The notes beneath the pieces are model-generated. The model ran no database searches. It was not told where the DNA came from and was given only the letters and a program-made list of their open reading frames with translations. The translations under genes were made by a program, and so were the position numbers. From Streptomyces vilmorinianum (GTDB lineage: Bacteria > Actinomycetota > Actinomycetes > Streptomycetales > Streptomycetaceae), in contig NZ_CP040244.1 of NCBI RefSeq assembly GCF_005517195.1, forward strand, positions 2,684,001 to 2,748,000: DNA of 64,000 nucleotides, written 5' to 3'. Of this stretch, positions 40,836 through 54,600 are shown piece by piece; the stretch's first letter is position 1, and the number at the start of each line of letters is the position of its first letter.

Positions 40836-41807
40836 ATGATGCGTCACCTCATCTCGGCCGCCGACCTCACCCGCGACGACGCCGTCCTCATCCTCGACAC
40901 CGCCGAGGAGATGGCCCGGGTGGCCGACCGGCCGATCAAGAAGCTGCCCACCCTGCGCGGCCGGACGATCTGCAACCTGTTCTTCGAGGACTCCACCCGC
41001 ACCCGGATCTCCTTCGAGGCCGCCGAGAAGCGCCTCTCCGCCGACGTGATCAACTTCGCGGCCAAGGGCTCCAGCGTCTCCAAGGGCGAGTCCCTCAAGG
41101 ACACCGCGCAGACCCTGGAGGCGATGGGCGTCGACGCCGTCGTCATCCGCCACAGCGCCTCCGGTGCCCCCTACCGGCTCGCCACCTCCGGCTGGATCGA
41201 CGCCCCCGTCATCAACGCCGGCGACGGCACCCACCAGCACCCCACCCAGGCCCTGCTCGACGCCTTCACCATGCGCCGCCGCCTCGTCGGCCGCGACGCC
41301 GGCCTCGGCCAGGACCTCGCGGGCAAGCGCATCACCCTCGTCGGTGACGTCCTGCACAGCCGCGTCGCCCGCTCCAACGTCGACCTGCTCCACACCCTCG
41401 GCGCCGAGGTCACCCTGGTGGCCCCGCCGACCCTGGTCCCGGTCGGCGTCGAGACCTGGCCCTGCGCCGTCAGCTACGACCTCGACAGCGTGCTGCCGAA
41501 GTCCGACGCGGTGATGATGCTGCGTGTGCAGCGAGAGCGGATGAACGCGGCCTTCTTCCCGACCGAGCGCGAGTACTCGCGGCGGTACGGGCTCGACGGC
41601 GACCGGATGGCGAAGATGCCCGAGCACGCCATCGTCATGCACCCCGGACCGATGGTCCGCGGCATGGAGATCACCGCCGAGGTGGCCGACTCCGACCGCT
41701 GCACGGTCGTCGAGCAGGTCGCCAACGGCGTGTCGATCCGGATGGCCGTCCTCTACCTGCTGCTCGGCGGCAACGAATCCCAGACCACTCGTACCGAGGA
41801 GAAGTAA
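40836..41807 (+). CDS. pyrB: Aspartate carbamoyltransferase catalytic subunit
   Basis: Joins carbamoyl phosphate and aspartate, the committed step of pyrimidine synthesis. The 323 residues have the signature [13 protein letters not shown], the [15 protein letters not shown] loop, [10 protein letters not shown] and the aspartate-binding [11 protein letters not shown]. No regulatory pyrI is present, as usual in this branch. ATG 40836 is followed by another ATG; either may be used, after CGGAGCGAAAA. pyrC follows four bases after the stop. Confidence 0.96.
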   Translation: MMRHLISAADLTRDDAVLILDTAEEMARVADRPIKKLPTLRGRTICNLFFEDSTRTRISFEAAEKRLSADVINFAAKGSSVSKGESLKDTAQTLEAMGVDAVVIRHSASGAPYRLATSGWIDAPVINAGDGTHQHPTQALLDAFTMRRRLVGRDAGLGQDLAGKRITLVGDVLHSRVARSNVDLLHTLGAEVTLVAPPTLVPVGVETWPCAVSYDLDSVLPKSDAVMMLRVQRERMNAAFFPTEREYSRRYGLDGDRMAKMPEHAIVMHPGPMVRGMEITAEVADSDRCTVVEQVANGVSIRMAVLYLLLGGNESQTTRTEEK

Positions 41808-41811
41808 GACC

Positions 41812-43098
41812 ATGAGCAAGATCCTTATCCGCGGTGCGAAGGTACTGGGCGGCGAGGCGCAGGACGTCCTGATCGACGGCGAGACCATCGCCGAGGTGGG
41901 GACCGACCTCTCCGCCGAGGGCGCGACGGTGATCGAGGCCGAGGGGCGGATCCTCCTCCCCGGCCTGGTCGACCTCCACACCCACCTGCGCGAGCCGGGC
42001 CGCGAGGACTCCGAGACCGTCCTCACCGGCACCCGGGCCGCCGCCTCCGGCGGCTACACCGCCGTCTTCGCCATGGCCAACACCTTCCCCGTCGCCGACA
42101 CCGCCGGCGTCGTCGAGCAGGTCTACCGGCTCGGCAAGGAGTCCGGCTACTGCGACGTGCAGCCCATCGGCGCCGTCACCGTCGGCCTGGAGGGCAAGAA
42201 GCTCGCCGAGCTCGGCGCCATGCACGACTCCGCCGCCGGCGTCACCGTCTTCTCCGACGACGGCAAGTGCGTCGACGACGCCGTGATCATGCGCCGCGCC
42301 CTGGAGTACGTGAAGGCCTTCGGCGGCGTCGTCGCCCAGCACGCCCAGGAGCCCCGCCTCACCGAGGGCGCCCAGATGAACGAGGGCGTCGTCTCCGCCG
42401 AGCTCGGCCTCGGCGGCTGGCCCGCCGTCGCCGAGGAGTCGATCATCGCGCGCGACGTCCTCCTCGCCGAGCACGTCGGCTCCCGCGTCCACATCTGCCA
42501 CCTCTCCACGGCCGGCTCGGTCGAGATCGTCCGCTGGGCCAAGTCCCGCGGCATCGACGTCACCGCCGAGGTCACCCCGCACCACCTGCTCCTCACCGAC
42601 GAGCTGGTACGGAGCTACAACCCGGTCTACAAGGTCAACCCGCCGCTGCGCACCGAGCGTGACGTCATGGCGCTGCGCGAGGCCCTCGCCGACGGCACCA
42701 TCGACATCGTCGCCACCGACCACGCCCCGCACCCGCACGAGGACAAGGACTGCGAGTGGGCCGCGGCCGCCATGGGCATGGTCGGCCTGGAGACCGCGCT
42801 CTCCGTCGTCCAGGAGACGATGGTCGAGACCGGACTGCTCGACTGGGCCGGCGTCGCCGACCGCATGTCCGTCAAGCCCGCGCAGATCGGGCAGGCCAAG
42901 GGCCACGGACGCCCCGTCTCGGCAGGTGAGCCCGCGAACCTGACCCTGGTCGATCCGGCATACCGTGGAGCCGTGGACCCCGCGGGCTTCGCCTCCCGCA
43001 GCCGCAACACCCCCTACGAGGGCCGCGAGCTGCCGGGACGCGTCACCCACACCTTCCTGCGGGGCCGGGCAACGGTCGTGGACGGGAAGCTGGCGTGA
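41812..43098 (+). CDS. pyrC: Dihydroorotase
   Basis: Zinc amidohydrolase closing carbamoyl aspartate to dihydroorotate. The 428-residue length is that of the type I, PyrC-AllB branch. It shows [10 protein letters not shown] with the first metal histidines, HICHLST and ATDHAPHP with the catalytic Asp. GTG of the next gene overlaps its stop by four bases. Confidence 0.96.
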   Translation: MSKILIRGAKVLGGEAQDVLIDGETIAEVGTDLSAEGATVIEAEGRILLPGLVDLHTHLREPGREDSETVLTGTRAAASGGYTAVFAMANTFPVADTAGVVEQVYRLGKESGYCDVQPIGAVTVGLEGKKLAELGAMHDSAAGVTVFSDDGKCVDDAVIMRRALEYVKAFGGVVAQHAQEPRLTEGAQMNEGVVSAELGLGGWPAVAEESIIARDVLLAEHVGSRVHICHLSTAGSVEIVRWAKSRGIDVTAEVTPHHLLLTDELVRSYNPVYKVNPPLRTERDVMALREALADGTIDIVATDHAPHPHEDKDCEWAAAAMGMVGLETALSVVQETMVETGLLDWAGVADRMSVKPAQIGQAKGHGRPVSAGEPANLTLVDPAYRGAVDPAGFASRSRNTPYEGRELPGRVTHTFLRGRATVVDGKLA

Positions 43099-43661
43099 CA
43101 CCTGCACTCATCAATCTGGCCGCCGAGCAGAAGTCGGCCGAGGTCACCGACTGGGCCGGACGGCTCGGCTGGGTCGCCGGACTCCTGCTCTTCATCGCCT
43201 TCGTCTACTGGCTGATGCGCCAGGGATGGAAGTGGCGCGGCAGCCTCCAGTCGGACCTCCCCGAGCTGCCCACCGCGCCGGACCCGCGCGGCGAGGCGAA
43301 ACTGACTCTGAGCGGGCGCTACCACGGCTCGACCACGGCCGGGCAGTGGCTCGACCGGATCGTCGCCCACGGTCTGGGCACCCGCAGCCGCGTCGAGCTC
43401 ACCCTCACGGACGCGGGGATCGAGGTCGTACGCCCCGGCGCCACCGACTTCTTCATCCCGGCCGCGGCCCTGCGCGAAGCCCGGCTCGACAAGGGCATCG
43501 CCGGGAAGGTCCTCGCCGAGGGCGGGCTGCTGATCGTCACCTGGGCACACGGCGAGAAGCTCCTCGACTCCGGCTTCCGGTCCGACCGGGCGGCCGAGCA
43601 CGCCACCTGGGTCGAGACCCTGAACAGCATGATCAAGACGACGGAAGGCACCGCACGATGA
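43095..43661 (+). CDS. Conserved membrane protein within the pyr operon (PH-like domain)
   Basis: The 188-residue product has one membrane segment ([18 protein letters not shown], about 24-41), then a globular domain in which strand-rich [12 protein letters not shown] and [15 protein letters not shown] suggest a bacterial PH-like barrel. A gene of this type sits between pyrC and carA in mycobacteria too (Rv1382, from memory), so the position is conserved. No enzyme motif is seen; a role in anchoring or regulating the pathway is speculation. Both ends overlap neighbours by four bases. Confidence 0.85.
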   Translation: MTPALINLAAEQKSAEVTDWAGRLGWVAGLLLFIAFVYWLMRQGWKWRGSLQSDLPELPTAPDPRGEAKLTLSGRYHGSTTAGQWLDRIVAHGLGTRSRVELTLTDAGIEVVRPGATDFFIPAAALREARLDKGIAGKVLAEGGLLIVTWAHGEKLLDSGFRSDRAAEHATWVETLNSMIKTTEGTAR

Positions 43662-44792
43662 CGACCTCCACCAGGGGAACTGGCAAGGTTCCCGCCGTAC
43701 TCGTCCTGGAGGACGGCCGCATCTTCCGCGGCCGCGCCTACGGGGCCGTGGGGGAGACCTTCGGCGAGGCCGTGTTCTCCACCGGCATGACCGGCTACCA
43801 GGAGACCCTCACCGACCCGTCGTACCACCGCCAGGTCGTCGTGATGACCGCCCCGCACGTCGGCAACACCGGCGTCAACGACGAGGACCCCGAGTCCTCG
43901 CGGATCTGGGTCTCCGGCTACGTCGTCCGCGACCCCGCCCGCGTCTCCTCCAACTGGCGCGCCCAGCGCTCCCTGGACGAGGAGCTGCGCCACCAGGGCG
44001 TCGTCGGCATCTCCGGCATCGACACCCGCGCCCTCACCCGCCACCTGCGCGAGAGCGGCGCCATGCGCGTCGGCATCTTCTCCGGCAGCGCGCTCCCCGA
44101 CGAGGGCGTGATGCTCGCCGAGGTCCGCCAGCAGCCCGAGATGAAGGGCGCGAACCTCTCCGCCGAGGTCGCCACCAAGGAGACCTACGTCGTCCCCGCG
44201 ATCGGCGAGAAGAAGTTCACCGTCGCCGCCGTCGACCTCGGCATCAAGGGCATGACCCCGCACCGCATGGCCGAGCGCGGCATCGAGGTCCACGTGCTGC
44301 CCGCCACCGCCACCGCCGAGGACGTCTACGCCGTCAACCCCGACGGCGTGTTCTTCTCCAACGGCCCGGGCGACCCGGCCACCGCCGACGGCCCCGTCGC
44401 CGTCATGCAGGCCGTCCTGGAGCGCGGGACGCCGCTCTTCGGCATCTGCTTCGGCAACCAGATCCTCGGCCGCGCGCTCGGCTTCGGCACCTACAAGCTG
44501 AAGTACGGCCACCGCGGCATCAACCAGCCGGTGCAGGACCGCACCACCGGCAAGGTCGAGGTCACCGCGCACAACCACGGCTTCGCCGTCGACGCGCCCC
44601 TCGACAAGGTCTCCGAGACCCCCTACGGGCGTGCCGAGGTCTCGCACGTCTGCCTGAACGACAACGTCGTGGAAGGCCTGCAGCTGCTCGACCAGCCGGC
44701 CTTCTCCGTCCAGTACCACCCCGAGGCGGCCGCGGGCCCGCACGACGCCGCGTACCTCTTCGACCGCTTCGTATCCCTGATGGAGGCCGAGC

Positions 44793-44800
<8 letters not shown>
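43658..44800 (+). CDS. carA: Carbamoyl-phosphate synthase small (glutaminase) subunit
   Basis: Supplies ammonia from glutamine to CarB. The 380 residues have the CarA N-terminal domain ([18 protein letters not shown]) and a class I amidotransferase with nucleophile Cys in [10 protein letters not shown] and His-Glu in QYHPEAAAG. The ATG overlaps the upstream stop, and the end overlaps carB by eight bases. Confidence 0.97.
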
Positions 44801-48101
<3,301 letters not shown>

Positions 48102-48106
48102 CAACC

Positions 48107-48142
48107 CAAGAGGGGGACACCGGAAACGGTGTCCCCCTCTTG
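48107..48142 (+). terminator. Hairpin with GAAA tetraloop between carB and pyrD
   Basis: A perfect 16-bp stem, 48107-48122 with 48127-48142, closed by the GNRA-type tetraloop GAAA. It starts five bases after the carB stop and ends 15 bases before the pyrD ATG. There is no U-tract, so it may act as partial terminator, mRNA stabiliser or translation modulator. Confidence 0.6.
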
Positions 48143-48157
48143 GTGAGGACACCCCAC

Positions 48158-49267
48158 ATGTACAAGTTCTTCTTCAACCTCGTCTTCAAGCGGATGGACC
48201 CGGAGCAGGCCCACCACCTGGCCTTCCGCTGGATCCGCCTGGCCGCCCGCGTCCCGGTCCTGCGCACCCTCGTCGCCGCCGTCCTCGCGCCCCGCCACAA
48301 GGAGCTGCGCACCGAGGCCCTCGGCCTGCGGATGCACGGCCCCTTCGGTCTCGCGGCCGGCTTCGACAAGAACGCCGTCGCCATCGACGGCATGTCGATG
48401 CTCGGCTTCGACCACATCGAGATCGGCACGGTCACCGGCGAGGCCCAGCCCGGCAACCCCAAGAAGCGCCTCTTCCGGCTGGTCCCGGACCGCGCCCTGA
48501 TCAACCGCATGGGCTTCAACAACGAGGGCTCCGCCGCCGTCGCCGAGCGCCTCCACGCGCGCGTGCCGGTCTTCAGGACCGTCGTCGGCGTCAACATCGG
48601 CAAGACGAAGGTCGTCCCCGAGGCCGAGGCGGCCGCCGACTACGTGAAGTCCACCGAGCGCCTCGCCCGGTACGCCGACTACCTGGTCGTCAACGTCTCC
48701 TCCCCGAACACCCCCGGCCTGCGCAACCTCCAGGCCACCGAGTCGCTGCGCCCGCTGCTCACGGCGGTACGGGAGGCGGCCGACCGCACCGTCACCGACC
48801 GCCGGGTCCCCCTCCTGGTCAAGATCGCCCCCGATCTGGCGGACGAGGACGTCGACGCGGTAGCCGACCTCGCCCTGGAGCTGGGACTCGACGGCATCAT
48901 CGCGACCAACACCACCATCGCCCGCGAGGGCCTCGGCCTGACGTCCGACCCCGCGCTGATCAAGGAGACGGGCGGGCTGTCCGGCGCGCCGGTCAAGGAG
49001 CGCTCCCTGGCCGTGCTCAGGCGCCTGTACGCGCGCGTGGGGGACCGGCTGGTCCTCGTCGGTGTCGGCGGCATCGAGAACGCCGAGGACGCCTGGCAGC
49101 GCATCCTGGCCGGCGCCACCCTGATCCAGGGCTACAGCGCCTTCATCTACGAGGGTCCGTTCTACGCCCGCGCGATCCACAAGGGCCTCGCGGCACGCCT
49201 CGCCGCCTCCCCGTACGCCACCCTCGCCGAGGCCGTCGGCGCCGACTCCCGAAAGGCCGCCCAGTGA
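48158..49267 (+). CDS. pyrD: Dihydroorotate dehydrogenase, class 2 (quinone-linked)
   Basis: Oxidises dihydroorotate to orotate with FMN, passing electrons to menaquinone. The 369 residues begin with the amphipathic helix [20 protein letters not shown] typical of membrane-associated class 2 enzymes. The catalytic Ser lies in [11 protein letters not shown], and GIIATNTTI and [11 protein letters not shown] bind FMN phosphate. ATG 48158 is preceded by GGTGAGGAC, right after a hairpin. pyrF overlaps its stop by four bases. Confidence 0.96.
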   Translation: MYKFFFNLVFKRMDPEQAHHLAFRWIRLAARVPVLRTLVAAVLAPRHKELRTEALGLRMHGPFGLAAGFDKNAVAIDGMSMLGFDHIEIGTVTGEAQPGNPKKRLFRLVPDRALINRMGFNNEGSAAVAERLHARVPVFRTVVGVNIGKTKVVPEAEAAADYVKSTERLARYADYLVVNVSSPNTPGLRNLQATESLRPLLTAVREAADRTVTDRRVPLLVKIAPDLADEDVDAVADLALELGLDGIIATNTTIAREGLGLTSDPALIKETGGLSGAPVKERSLAVLRRLYARVGDRLVLVGVGGIENAEDAWQRILAGATLIQGYSAFIYEGPFYARAIHKGLAARLAASPYATLAEAVGADSRKAAQ

Positions 49268-50100
49268 CCCTCTCCTTCGGTACCCGTCTGCGCTCCGCCA
49301 TGGACGAGCGCGGTCCGCTCTGCGTCGGCATCGACCCGCACGCCGCCCTGCTCGACGCCTGGGGGCTGAACGACGACATCGCGGGCCTGGAGCGCTTCAC
49401 GTTCACGGTCGTCGAGGCGCTCGCCGACACCGTCGCCGTCTTCAAGCCGCAGTCCGCGTTCTTCGAGCGCTTCGGCTCGCGCGGCATCGCCGTCCTGGAG
49501 CGCGCCGTGGCCGATCTGCGGGCCGCGGGCGGTCTGGTGGTCATGGACGCCAAGCGCGGCGACATCGGCTCCACCATGGCCGCCTACGCCGAGACCTTCC
49601 TCCGGAAGGACTCCCCGCTCTTCTCCGACGCCCTGACGGTCTCGCCGTACCTCGGCTACGGCTCGCTGAAGCCGGCCGTCGACCTGGCGAGGGAGTCGGG
49701 CGCCGGTCTCTTCGTCCTGGCCCTCACCTCCAACCCCGAGGGCGCCGAGGTCCAGCGGGCCGTCCGCGAGGACGGCCGGACGATCGGCGCGACCATGCTG
49801 GCCCACCTGGCCGAGGAGAACGCGGGGGAGACCCCCATGGGCTCCTTCGGCGCGGTCGTCGGCGCGACGCTCGGCGACCTGTCCTCCTTCGACCTGGACA
49901 TCAACGGCCCGCTCCTGGCCCCCGGCCTCGGCGCCCAGGGCGCGACCCCGGCCGACCTCCCGGCGGTCTTCGGCGCGGCGGTCCGCAACGTCGTCCCGAA
50001 CGTCAGCCGGGGTGTCCTGAAGCACGGTCCGGACGCCGCCGCCCTGCGAGCCTCCGCGGAGCGCTACGCGACGGAAATCCGCGAGGCCGTCGCCGTCTGA
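49264..50100 (+). CDS. pyrF: Orotidine 5'-phosphate decarboxylase
   Basis: Last step to UMP. The 278-residue protein is of the longer type II family found in actinobacteria; the catalytic motif is MDAKRGDIGSTM. The N-terminal CVGIDPHA and late GLGAQG are also typical. GTG 49264 overlaps the pyrD stop. It ends the pyr operon at a strong terminator; pyrE is not in the window. Confidence 0.95.
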   Translation: MTLSFGTRLRSAMDERGPLCVGIDPHAALLDAWGLNDDIAGLERFTFTVVEALADTVAVFKPQSAFFERFGSRGIAVLERAVADLRAAGGLVVMDAKRGDIGSTMAAYAETFLRKDSPLFSDALTVSPYLGYGSLKPAVDLARESGAGLFVLALTSNPEGAEVQRAVREDGRTIGATMLAHLAEENAGETPMGSFGAVVGATLGDLSSFDLDINGPLLAPGLGAQGATPADLPAVFGAAVRNVVPNVSRGVLKHGPDAAALRASAERYATEIREAVAV

Positions 50101-50180
50101 CCGCCCGCCCGGCCAATCCGCAGGTCGGAGCCGTCTCACTCCTTGGCAAGAACTCGGCCGAAAACCCGGTCTATATGCCC

Positions 50181-50218
50181 GAAAAGTCCTGGTCGGTCGA
50201 TGCTGACCAGGACTTTTC
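50181..50218 (+). terminator. Terminator of the pyr operon
   Basis: GAAAAGTCCTGGTC (50181-50194) pairs perfectly with GACCAGGACTTTTC (50205-50218), with a 10-base loop. The T-run lies in the right arm. It is 80 bases after pyrF. Confidence 0.75.
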
Positions 50219-50229
50219 GCTTGTTCTCG

Positions 50230-50258
50230 CTGACTGGAGAGGCATTGGCCGCTAGTCT
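50230..50258 (+). promoter_or_regulatory. Candidate distal promoter of the sIHF gene
   Basis: CTGACT (50230-50235), a 17-base spacer and TAGTCT (50253-50258), about 118 bases before the start codon. Sequence match only. Confidence 0.45.
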
Positions 50259-50299
50259 CCGGGGCAGAGTCAGCGTTCAGCGGTCACTCACGTTGATCG

Positions 50300-50328
50300 T
50301 TGCTCCACTGGTGTGGGGCGACTAGGTT
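50300..50328 (+). promoter_or_regulatory. Candidate proximal promoter of the sIHF gene
   Basis: TTGCTC (50300-50305), a 17-base spacer and TAGGTT (50323-50328), 47 bases before the start codon. Sequence match only. Confidence 0.45.
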
Positions 50329-50375
50329 CCCCACCGGTCCGTATCCGACAGTTCGACATCCGAGGTGACGTAGGC

Positions 50376-50699
50376 GTGGCTCTTCCGCCCCTTACCCCTG
50401 AACAGCGCGCAGCCGCGCTCGAAAAGGCCGCCGCGGCTCGCCGGGAGCGGGCCGAGGTCAAGAATCGACTCAAGCACTCCGGCGCCTCCCTCCACGAGGT
50501 CATCAAGCAGGGCCAGGAGAACGACGTCATCGGCAAGATGAAGGTCTCCGCGCTGCTCGAGTCCCTGCCCGGCGTGGGCAAGGTCCGCGCCAAGCAGATC
50601 ATGGAGCGACTCGGCATCTCCGAGAGCCGGCGTGTGCGCGGGCTCGGTTCCAACCAGATCGCCTCCCTGGAGCGCGAGTTCGGCAGCACCGGCGCCTGA
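50376..50699 (+). CDS. sihF: Streptomyces integration host factor sIHF (mIHF family)
   Basis: Small nucleoid protein that bends DNA and affects chromosome compaction, sporulation and antibiotic production. The 107 residues match S. coelicolor sIHF nearly throughout as I recall it: ALPPLTPEQRAAALEKAA at the N terminus and the helix-two-turn-helix region LLESLPGVGKVRAKQIMER. GTG 50376 gives exactly that length; an upstream in-frame ATG (50313) adds an atypical leader and lies inside the promoter region. gmk follows 49 bases later. Confidence 0.96.
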   Translation: MALPPLTPEQRAAALEKAAAARRERAEVKNRLKHSGASLHEVIKQGQENDVIGKMKVSALLESLPGVGKVRAKQIMERLGISESRRVRGLGSNQIASLEREFGSTGA

Positions 50700-50748
50700 G
50701 ACGGGACTGCCGTCCCAGGCACCCCCGTAAAGCTGGAATAATCGCTGC

Positions 50749-51312
50749 ATGGCAGCAGAGGTACGTCCGCGGCTGACCGTGCTCTCCGGCCCCTCAGGGG
50801 TCGGCAAGAGCACGGTCGTCGCTCATATGCGCAAGGTCCACCCCGAGGTCTGGCTCTCGGTGTCGGCCACGACACGAAAGCCGCGCCCCGGCGAGAAGCA
50901 CGGCGTCCAGTACTTCTTCGTCACGGACGACGAATTCGACAAGCTGGTCGCCAACGGGGAACTCCTCGAATGGGCCGAGTTCGCGGGCAACCGCTACGGC
51001 ACGCCGCGTCGCGCGGTCCTCGACCGCCTGGAGGCGGGCGAGCCCGTGCTCCTGGAGATCGACCTCCAGGGCGCCCGGCAGGTCAAGGAGTCCATGACGG
51101 ACTCGCAGCTGGTCTTCCTGGCCCCGCCGAGCTGGGACGAGCTGGTCCGCCGGCTCACCGGCCGCGGCACCGAGTCGCCCGAGGTCATCGAGCGCCGGCT
51201 GGAGGCCGCCAAGATCGAACTGGCCGCCGAGACGGAGTTCGACACCACCCTGGTCAACACCTCCGTCGAGGACGTGGCGCGTGAGCTGCTAGCCTTGATG
51301 AACGTTGTTTGA
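50749..51312 (+). CDS. gmk: Guanylate kinase
   Basis: Phosphorylates GMP to GDP. The 187 residues have Walker [11 protein letters not shown] (about 13-22), the GMP-binding [13 protein letters not shown] and HGVQYFFV, and GNRYGTP. ATG 50749 is poorly supplied with a ribosome-binding site (GGA at 50733 only). The order sIHF-gmk-rpoZ-coaBC-metK is the typical actinobacterial one. It links to relA functionally since GMP kinase is a ppGpp target in some bacteria, but nothing here shows this. Confidence 0.96.
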   Translation: MAAEVRPRLTVLSGPSGVGKSTVVAHMRKVHPEVWLSVSATTRKPRPGEKHGVQYFFVTDDEFDKLVANGELLEWAEFAGNRYGTPRRAVLDRLEAGEPVLLEIDLQGARQVKESMTDSQLVFLAPPSWDELVRRLTGRGTESPEVIERRLEAAKIELAAETEFDTTLVNTSVEDVARELLALMNVV

Positions 51313-51382
51313 TCTTTTTCTGATCGCCTGGATCTGATCACCCGGATCAGCTCACCCAGAAGTTTCTTCGGAAGGCAAGAGA

Positions 51383-51655
51383 GTGTCCTCTTCCATCACC
51401 GCGCCCGAGGGCATCATCAACCCCCCGATCGACGAGCTGCTCGAGGCCACCGACTCGAAGTACAGCCTCGTGATCTACGCGGCCAAGCGCGCTCGCCAGA
51501 TCAACGCGTACTACTCGCAGCTCGGCGAGGGCCTGCTCGAGTATGTCGGTCCGCTCGTCGACACCCACGTCCACGAGAAGCCGCTCTCGATCGCCCTGCG
51601 CGAGATCAACGCGGGTCTGCTGACCTCCGAGGCCATCGAGGGCCCGGCGCAGTAA
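51383..51655 (+). CDS. rpoZ: RNA polymerase omega subunit
   Basis: Small subunit that stabilises beta-prime in RNA polymerase. The 90-residue product has the conserved [17 protein letters not shown] and the C-terminal [15 protein letters not shown] 51383 follows GGAAGGCAAG. A small hairpin CTGATCACCCGGATCAG lies between gmk and rpoZ. A strong terminator follows. Confidence 0.96.
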   Translation: MSSSITAPEGIINPPIDELLEATDSKYSLVIYAAKRARQINAYYSQLGEGLLEYVGPLVDTHVHEKPLSIALREINAGLLTSEAIEGPAQ

Positions 51656-51670
51656 GCACGTAACGTTTCT

Positions 51671-51709
51671 CACCACAGGCCCGGCGGAACATCCGCCGGG
51701 CCTGTGGTG
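51671..51709 (+). terminator. Terminator after rpoZ
   Basis: A perfect 18-bp stem, 51671-51688 with 51692-51709, with loop ACA, 15 bases after rpoZ. Confidence 0.8.
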
Positions 51710-51795
51710 TCTCATGGAGTCGTTGGGGTCTCCCCAGGCCCCCTGGGCCTAGGGGACGTATCCGAGTGCGCGTCCGAGTGCGGGGAGTGGCAGTG

Positions 51796-53076
51796 GTGAC
51801 CAAGCCGAAGGTCGTTCTGGGGGTCAGCGGCGGCATCGCCGCCTACAAGGCCTGTGAGCTGCTCCGGCGGCTGACCGAGTCGGGCCACGACGTACGCGTC
51901 GTGCCGACCGACTCCGCCCTGAACTTCGTCGGCGCGGCCACCTGGTCCGCCCTCTCCGGCCACCCCGTCTCCACCGAGGTGTGGGAGTCCGTCCACGAGG
52001 TCCCGCACGTACGGATCGGGCAGGCTGCCGACCTCGTCGTCGTGGCCCCGGCCACCGCCGACATGCTCGCCAAGGCCGCCCACGGACTCGCCGACGACCT
52101 GCTGACGAACACGCTGCTCACCGCCCGCTGTCCGGTCGTCTTCGCCCCCGCGATGCACACCGAGATGTGGGAGCACCCCGCCACCCAGGAGAACGTCGCC
52201 ACGCTGCGCCGGCGCGGCGCGGTCGTCATCGAGCCCGCCGTCGGCCGCCTGACCGGCGTCGACACCGGCAAGGGACGGCTGCCCGAGGCGGCCGAGATCT
52301 TCGAGGTCTGCCGGCTCGTCCTGAATCGGCACAGTCTGGCCCGCGGCACCGCCGCCCCCGACCTCGCCGGCCGCCATGTCGTGGTCAGCGCGGGCGGCAC
52401 CCGGGAGCCCCTCGACCCGGTCCGCTACCTGGGCAACCGCTCCTCCGGCAAGCAGGGCTACGCCCTGGCCAAGGCCGCCGCCGCCCGCGGCGCACGGGTC
52501 ACCCTCGTCGAGGCCAACACCGGCATCCCCGACCCGGCAGGCGTCGACGTGGTCCACGTCGGCACCGCCGTCCAACTGCGCGAGGCCGTCCTCAAGGCGG
52601 CGGCCGACGCCGACGCCGTGGTCATGGCCGCGGCCGTGGCCGACTTCCGCCCCGCCGCGTACGCCCCGGGCAAGATCAAGAAGCGCGACGACGTCGAGGC
52701 GCCGACCGTCGAGCTCGTCCGCAACCCCGACATCCTCGCCGAGATCTCCGCCAAGCGCGCCCTGCCGGGACAGGTGATCGTCGGCTTCGCCGCCGAGACC
52801 GACGACGTCCTCGCCAACGGCCGCGAGAAGCTGCGCCGCAAGGGCTGCGACCTGCTCGTCGTCAACGAGGTGGGCGAGCGCAAGACCTTCGGCTCCGAGG
52901 AGAACGAGGCCGTGGTGCTCGCGGCGGACGGCGCCGACACGCCCGTACCGTACGGGCCGAAGGAAGCCCTCGCGGAGACGGTCTGGGACCTCGTCGCACC
53001 GCGCCTGCGGTCCATGCCCGCGGAGAATTCCGAGAAATCTCGCGCGCGGCCGGATTTCACCGGTCCGGCCGAGTGA
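51796..53076 (+). CDS. coaBC: Bifunctional phosphopantothenoylcysteine decarboxylase/synthetase CoaBC
   Basis: Two successive steps of coenzyme A synthesis. In 426 residues the CoaC half binds FMN (VLGVSGGIAAYKACELLRRL) and has the catalytic His in HEVPHVRIG; the CoaB half begins at about 195 (VVVSAGGTREPLDPVR, then LGNRSSGKQG and AAAVADFRP). The usual PAMN substrate motif reads PAMHTEMW, a change I recall as common in actinobacteria. GTG 51796 follows GGGGAG and gives the normal start; in-frame GTG codons at 51766 and 51793 are alternatives. The C terminus carries a short extra charged tail. Confidence 0.95.
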   Translation: MTKPKVVLGVSGGIAAYKACELLRRLTESGHDVRVVPTDSALNFVGAATWSALSGHPVSTEVWESVHEVPHVRIGQAADLVVVAPATADMLAKAAHGLADDLLTNTLLTARCPVVFAPAMHTEMWEHPATQENVATLRRRGAVVIEPAVGRLTGVDTGKGRLPEAAEIFEVCRLVLNRHSLARGTAAPDLAGRHVVVSAGGTREPLDPVRYLGNRSSGKQGYALAKAAAARGARVTLVEANTGIPDPAGVDVVHVGTAVQLREAVLKAAADADAVVMAAAVADFRPAAYAPGKIKKRDDVEAPTVELVRNPDILAEISAKRALPGQVIVGFAAETDDVLANGREKLRRKGCDLLVVNEVGERKTFGSEENEAVVLAADGADTPVPYGPKEALAETVWDLVAPRLRSMPAENSEKSRARPDFTGPAE

Positions 53077-53287
53077 AATCCCGTGAATCCGGTCCCATCG
53101 GGCGACCGGAACGGGTGTTCGTGAGACGGGAGAGGCCGGATTCGACGAGCGTCCGGCTCCCACCTTGCGAGACACCTGGCCCAATGCCCGACCACGCCCG
53201 ATAGACTGTTCTTGGTACGACGCGGGGCGCAGCCCCCTGCCGTCCGACATTGTTCAGCCAGCAGCCGCTGCAACCCCAGGGAGCATT

Positions 53288-54496
53288 GTGTCCCGTCGTC
53301 TGTTCACTTCGGAGTCCGTGACCGAGGGTCACCCCGACAAGATCGCTGACCAGATCAGCGACACCATTCTCGACGCGCTCCTGCGCGAGGACCCCACGTC
53401 CCGTGTCGCCGTCGAGACGCTGATCACCACCGGCCTCGTGCACGTCGCCGGTGAGGTCACCACGAAGGCGTGGGCCGACATCCCCACCCTCGTACGGAAC
53501 AAGATCCTCGAGATCGGGTACGACTCCTCGAAGAAGGGCTTCGACGGCGCGTCCTGCGGCGTCTCGGTCTCCATCGGGTCGCAGTCCCCGGACATCGCAC
53601 AGGGCGTCGACACGGCGTACGAGAACCGCGTCGAGGGCGATGACGACGAGCTCGACAAGCAGGGCGCCGGCGACCAGGGCCTGATGTTCGGCTACGCGTC
53701 GGACGAGACCCCGGAGCTGATGCCGCTCCCGATCCACCTCGCGCACCGGCTCTCCCGCCGCCTGACCGAGGTCCGCAAGAACGGGACGATCCCGTACCTG
53801 CGCCCCGACGGCAAGACCCAGGTCACCATCGAGTACGACGGCGACAAGGCCGTCCGTCTCGACACGGTCGTGGTCTCCTCGCAGCACGCCTCGGACATCG
53901 ACCTCGAGTCGCTGCTCGCGCCCGACATCCGCGAGTTCGTCGTCGAGCACGTCCTGCAGCAGCTCCTGGAGGACGGCATCAAGCTGGACACCGAGGGCTA
54001 CCGCCTGCTGGTCAACCCGACCGGGCGCTTCGAGATCGGCGGCCCGATGGGCGACGCCGGCCTCACCGGCCGCAAGATCATCATCGACACCTACGGCGGC
54101 ATGGCCCGCCACGGCGGCGGCGCCTTCTCCGGCAAGGACCCGTCCAAGGTCGACCGCTCGGCCGCCTACGCCATGCGCTGGGTCGCCAAGAACGTCGTGG
54201 CCGCCGGCCTCGCCTCGCGCTGCGAGGTCCAGGTCGCGTACGCGATCGGCAAGGCGGAGCCGGTGGGCCTCTTCGTCGAGACCTTCGGCACCAACGCGGT
54301 CGAGACCGAGAAGATCGAGAACGCGATCGGCGAGGTCTTCGACCTCCGCCCGGCCGCGATCATCCGCGACCTCGACCTGCTCCGCCCGATCTACGCCCAG
54401 ACGGCGGCGTACGGCCACTTCGGCCGCGAGCTCCCCGACTTCACCTGGGAGCGCACGGACCGCGTGGACGCGCTGCGCAAGGCCGCGGGCCTGTAG
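53288..54496 (+). CDS. metK: S-adenosylmethionine synthetase
   Basis: Makes S-adenosylmethionine from methionine and ATP. The 402 residues show [18 protein letters not shown] at the N terminus, [30 protein letters not shown] and the flexible-loop region. GTG 53288 follows CAGGGAGC. The 211-base upstream gap contains no gene; TAGACT at 53206 could be a -10 box but no good -35 is seen, and I find no SAM-riboswitch pattern. Confidence 0.97.
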   Translation: MSRRLFTSESVTEGHPDKIADQISDTILDALLREDPTSRVAVETLITTGLVHVAGEVTTKAWADIPTLVRNKILEIGYDSSKKGFDGASCGVSVSIGSQSPDIAQGVDTAYENRVEGDDDELDKQGAGDQGLMFGYASDETPELMPLPIHLAHRLSRRLTEVRKNGTIPYLRPDGKTQVTIEYDGDKAVRLDTVVVSSQHASDIDLESLLAPDIREFVVEHVLQQLLEDGIKLDTEGYRLLVNPTGRFEIGGPMGDAGLTGRKIIIDTYGGMARHGGGAFSGKDPSKVDRSAAYAMRWVAKNVVAAGLASRCEVQVAYAIGKAEPVGLFVETFGTNAVETEKIENAIGEVFDLRPAAIIRDLDLLRPIYAQTAAYGHFGRELPDFTWERTDRVDALRKAAGL

Positions 54497-54525
54497 GCGG
54501 GCCTGTAAGCGACGGCAGTACGTGA

Positions 54526-54561
54526 CGGAAGCCCGGCACCCTGTGGGGGGCCGGGCTTCCG
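54526..54561 (+). terminator. Terminator after metK
   Basis: CGGAAGCCCGGC (54526-54537) pairs perfectly with GCCGGGCTTCCG (54550-54561), followed by CGCGTTCC. Confidence 0.7.
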
Positions 54562-54600
54562 CGCGTTCCGCTGTCAGTGGGGTCTGGTAGGAATTTGGCT

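Noticed and set aside
53077..53287. Possible SAM riboswitch before metK
   Set aside because: I see no conserved SAM-I or SAM-II core. A weak -10 box and small stems only.
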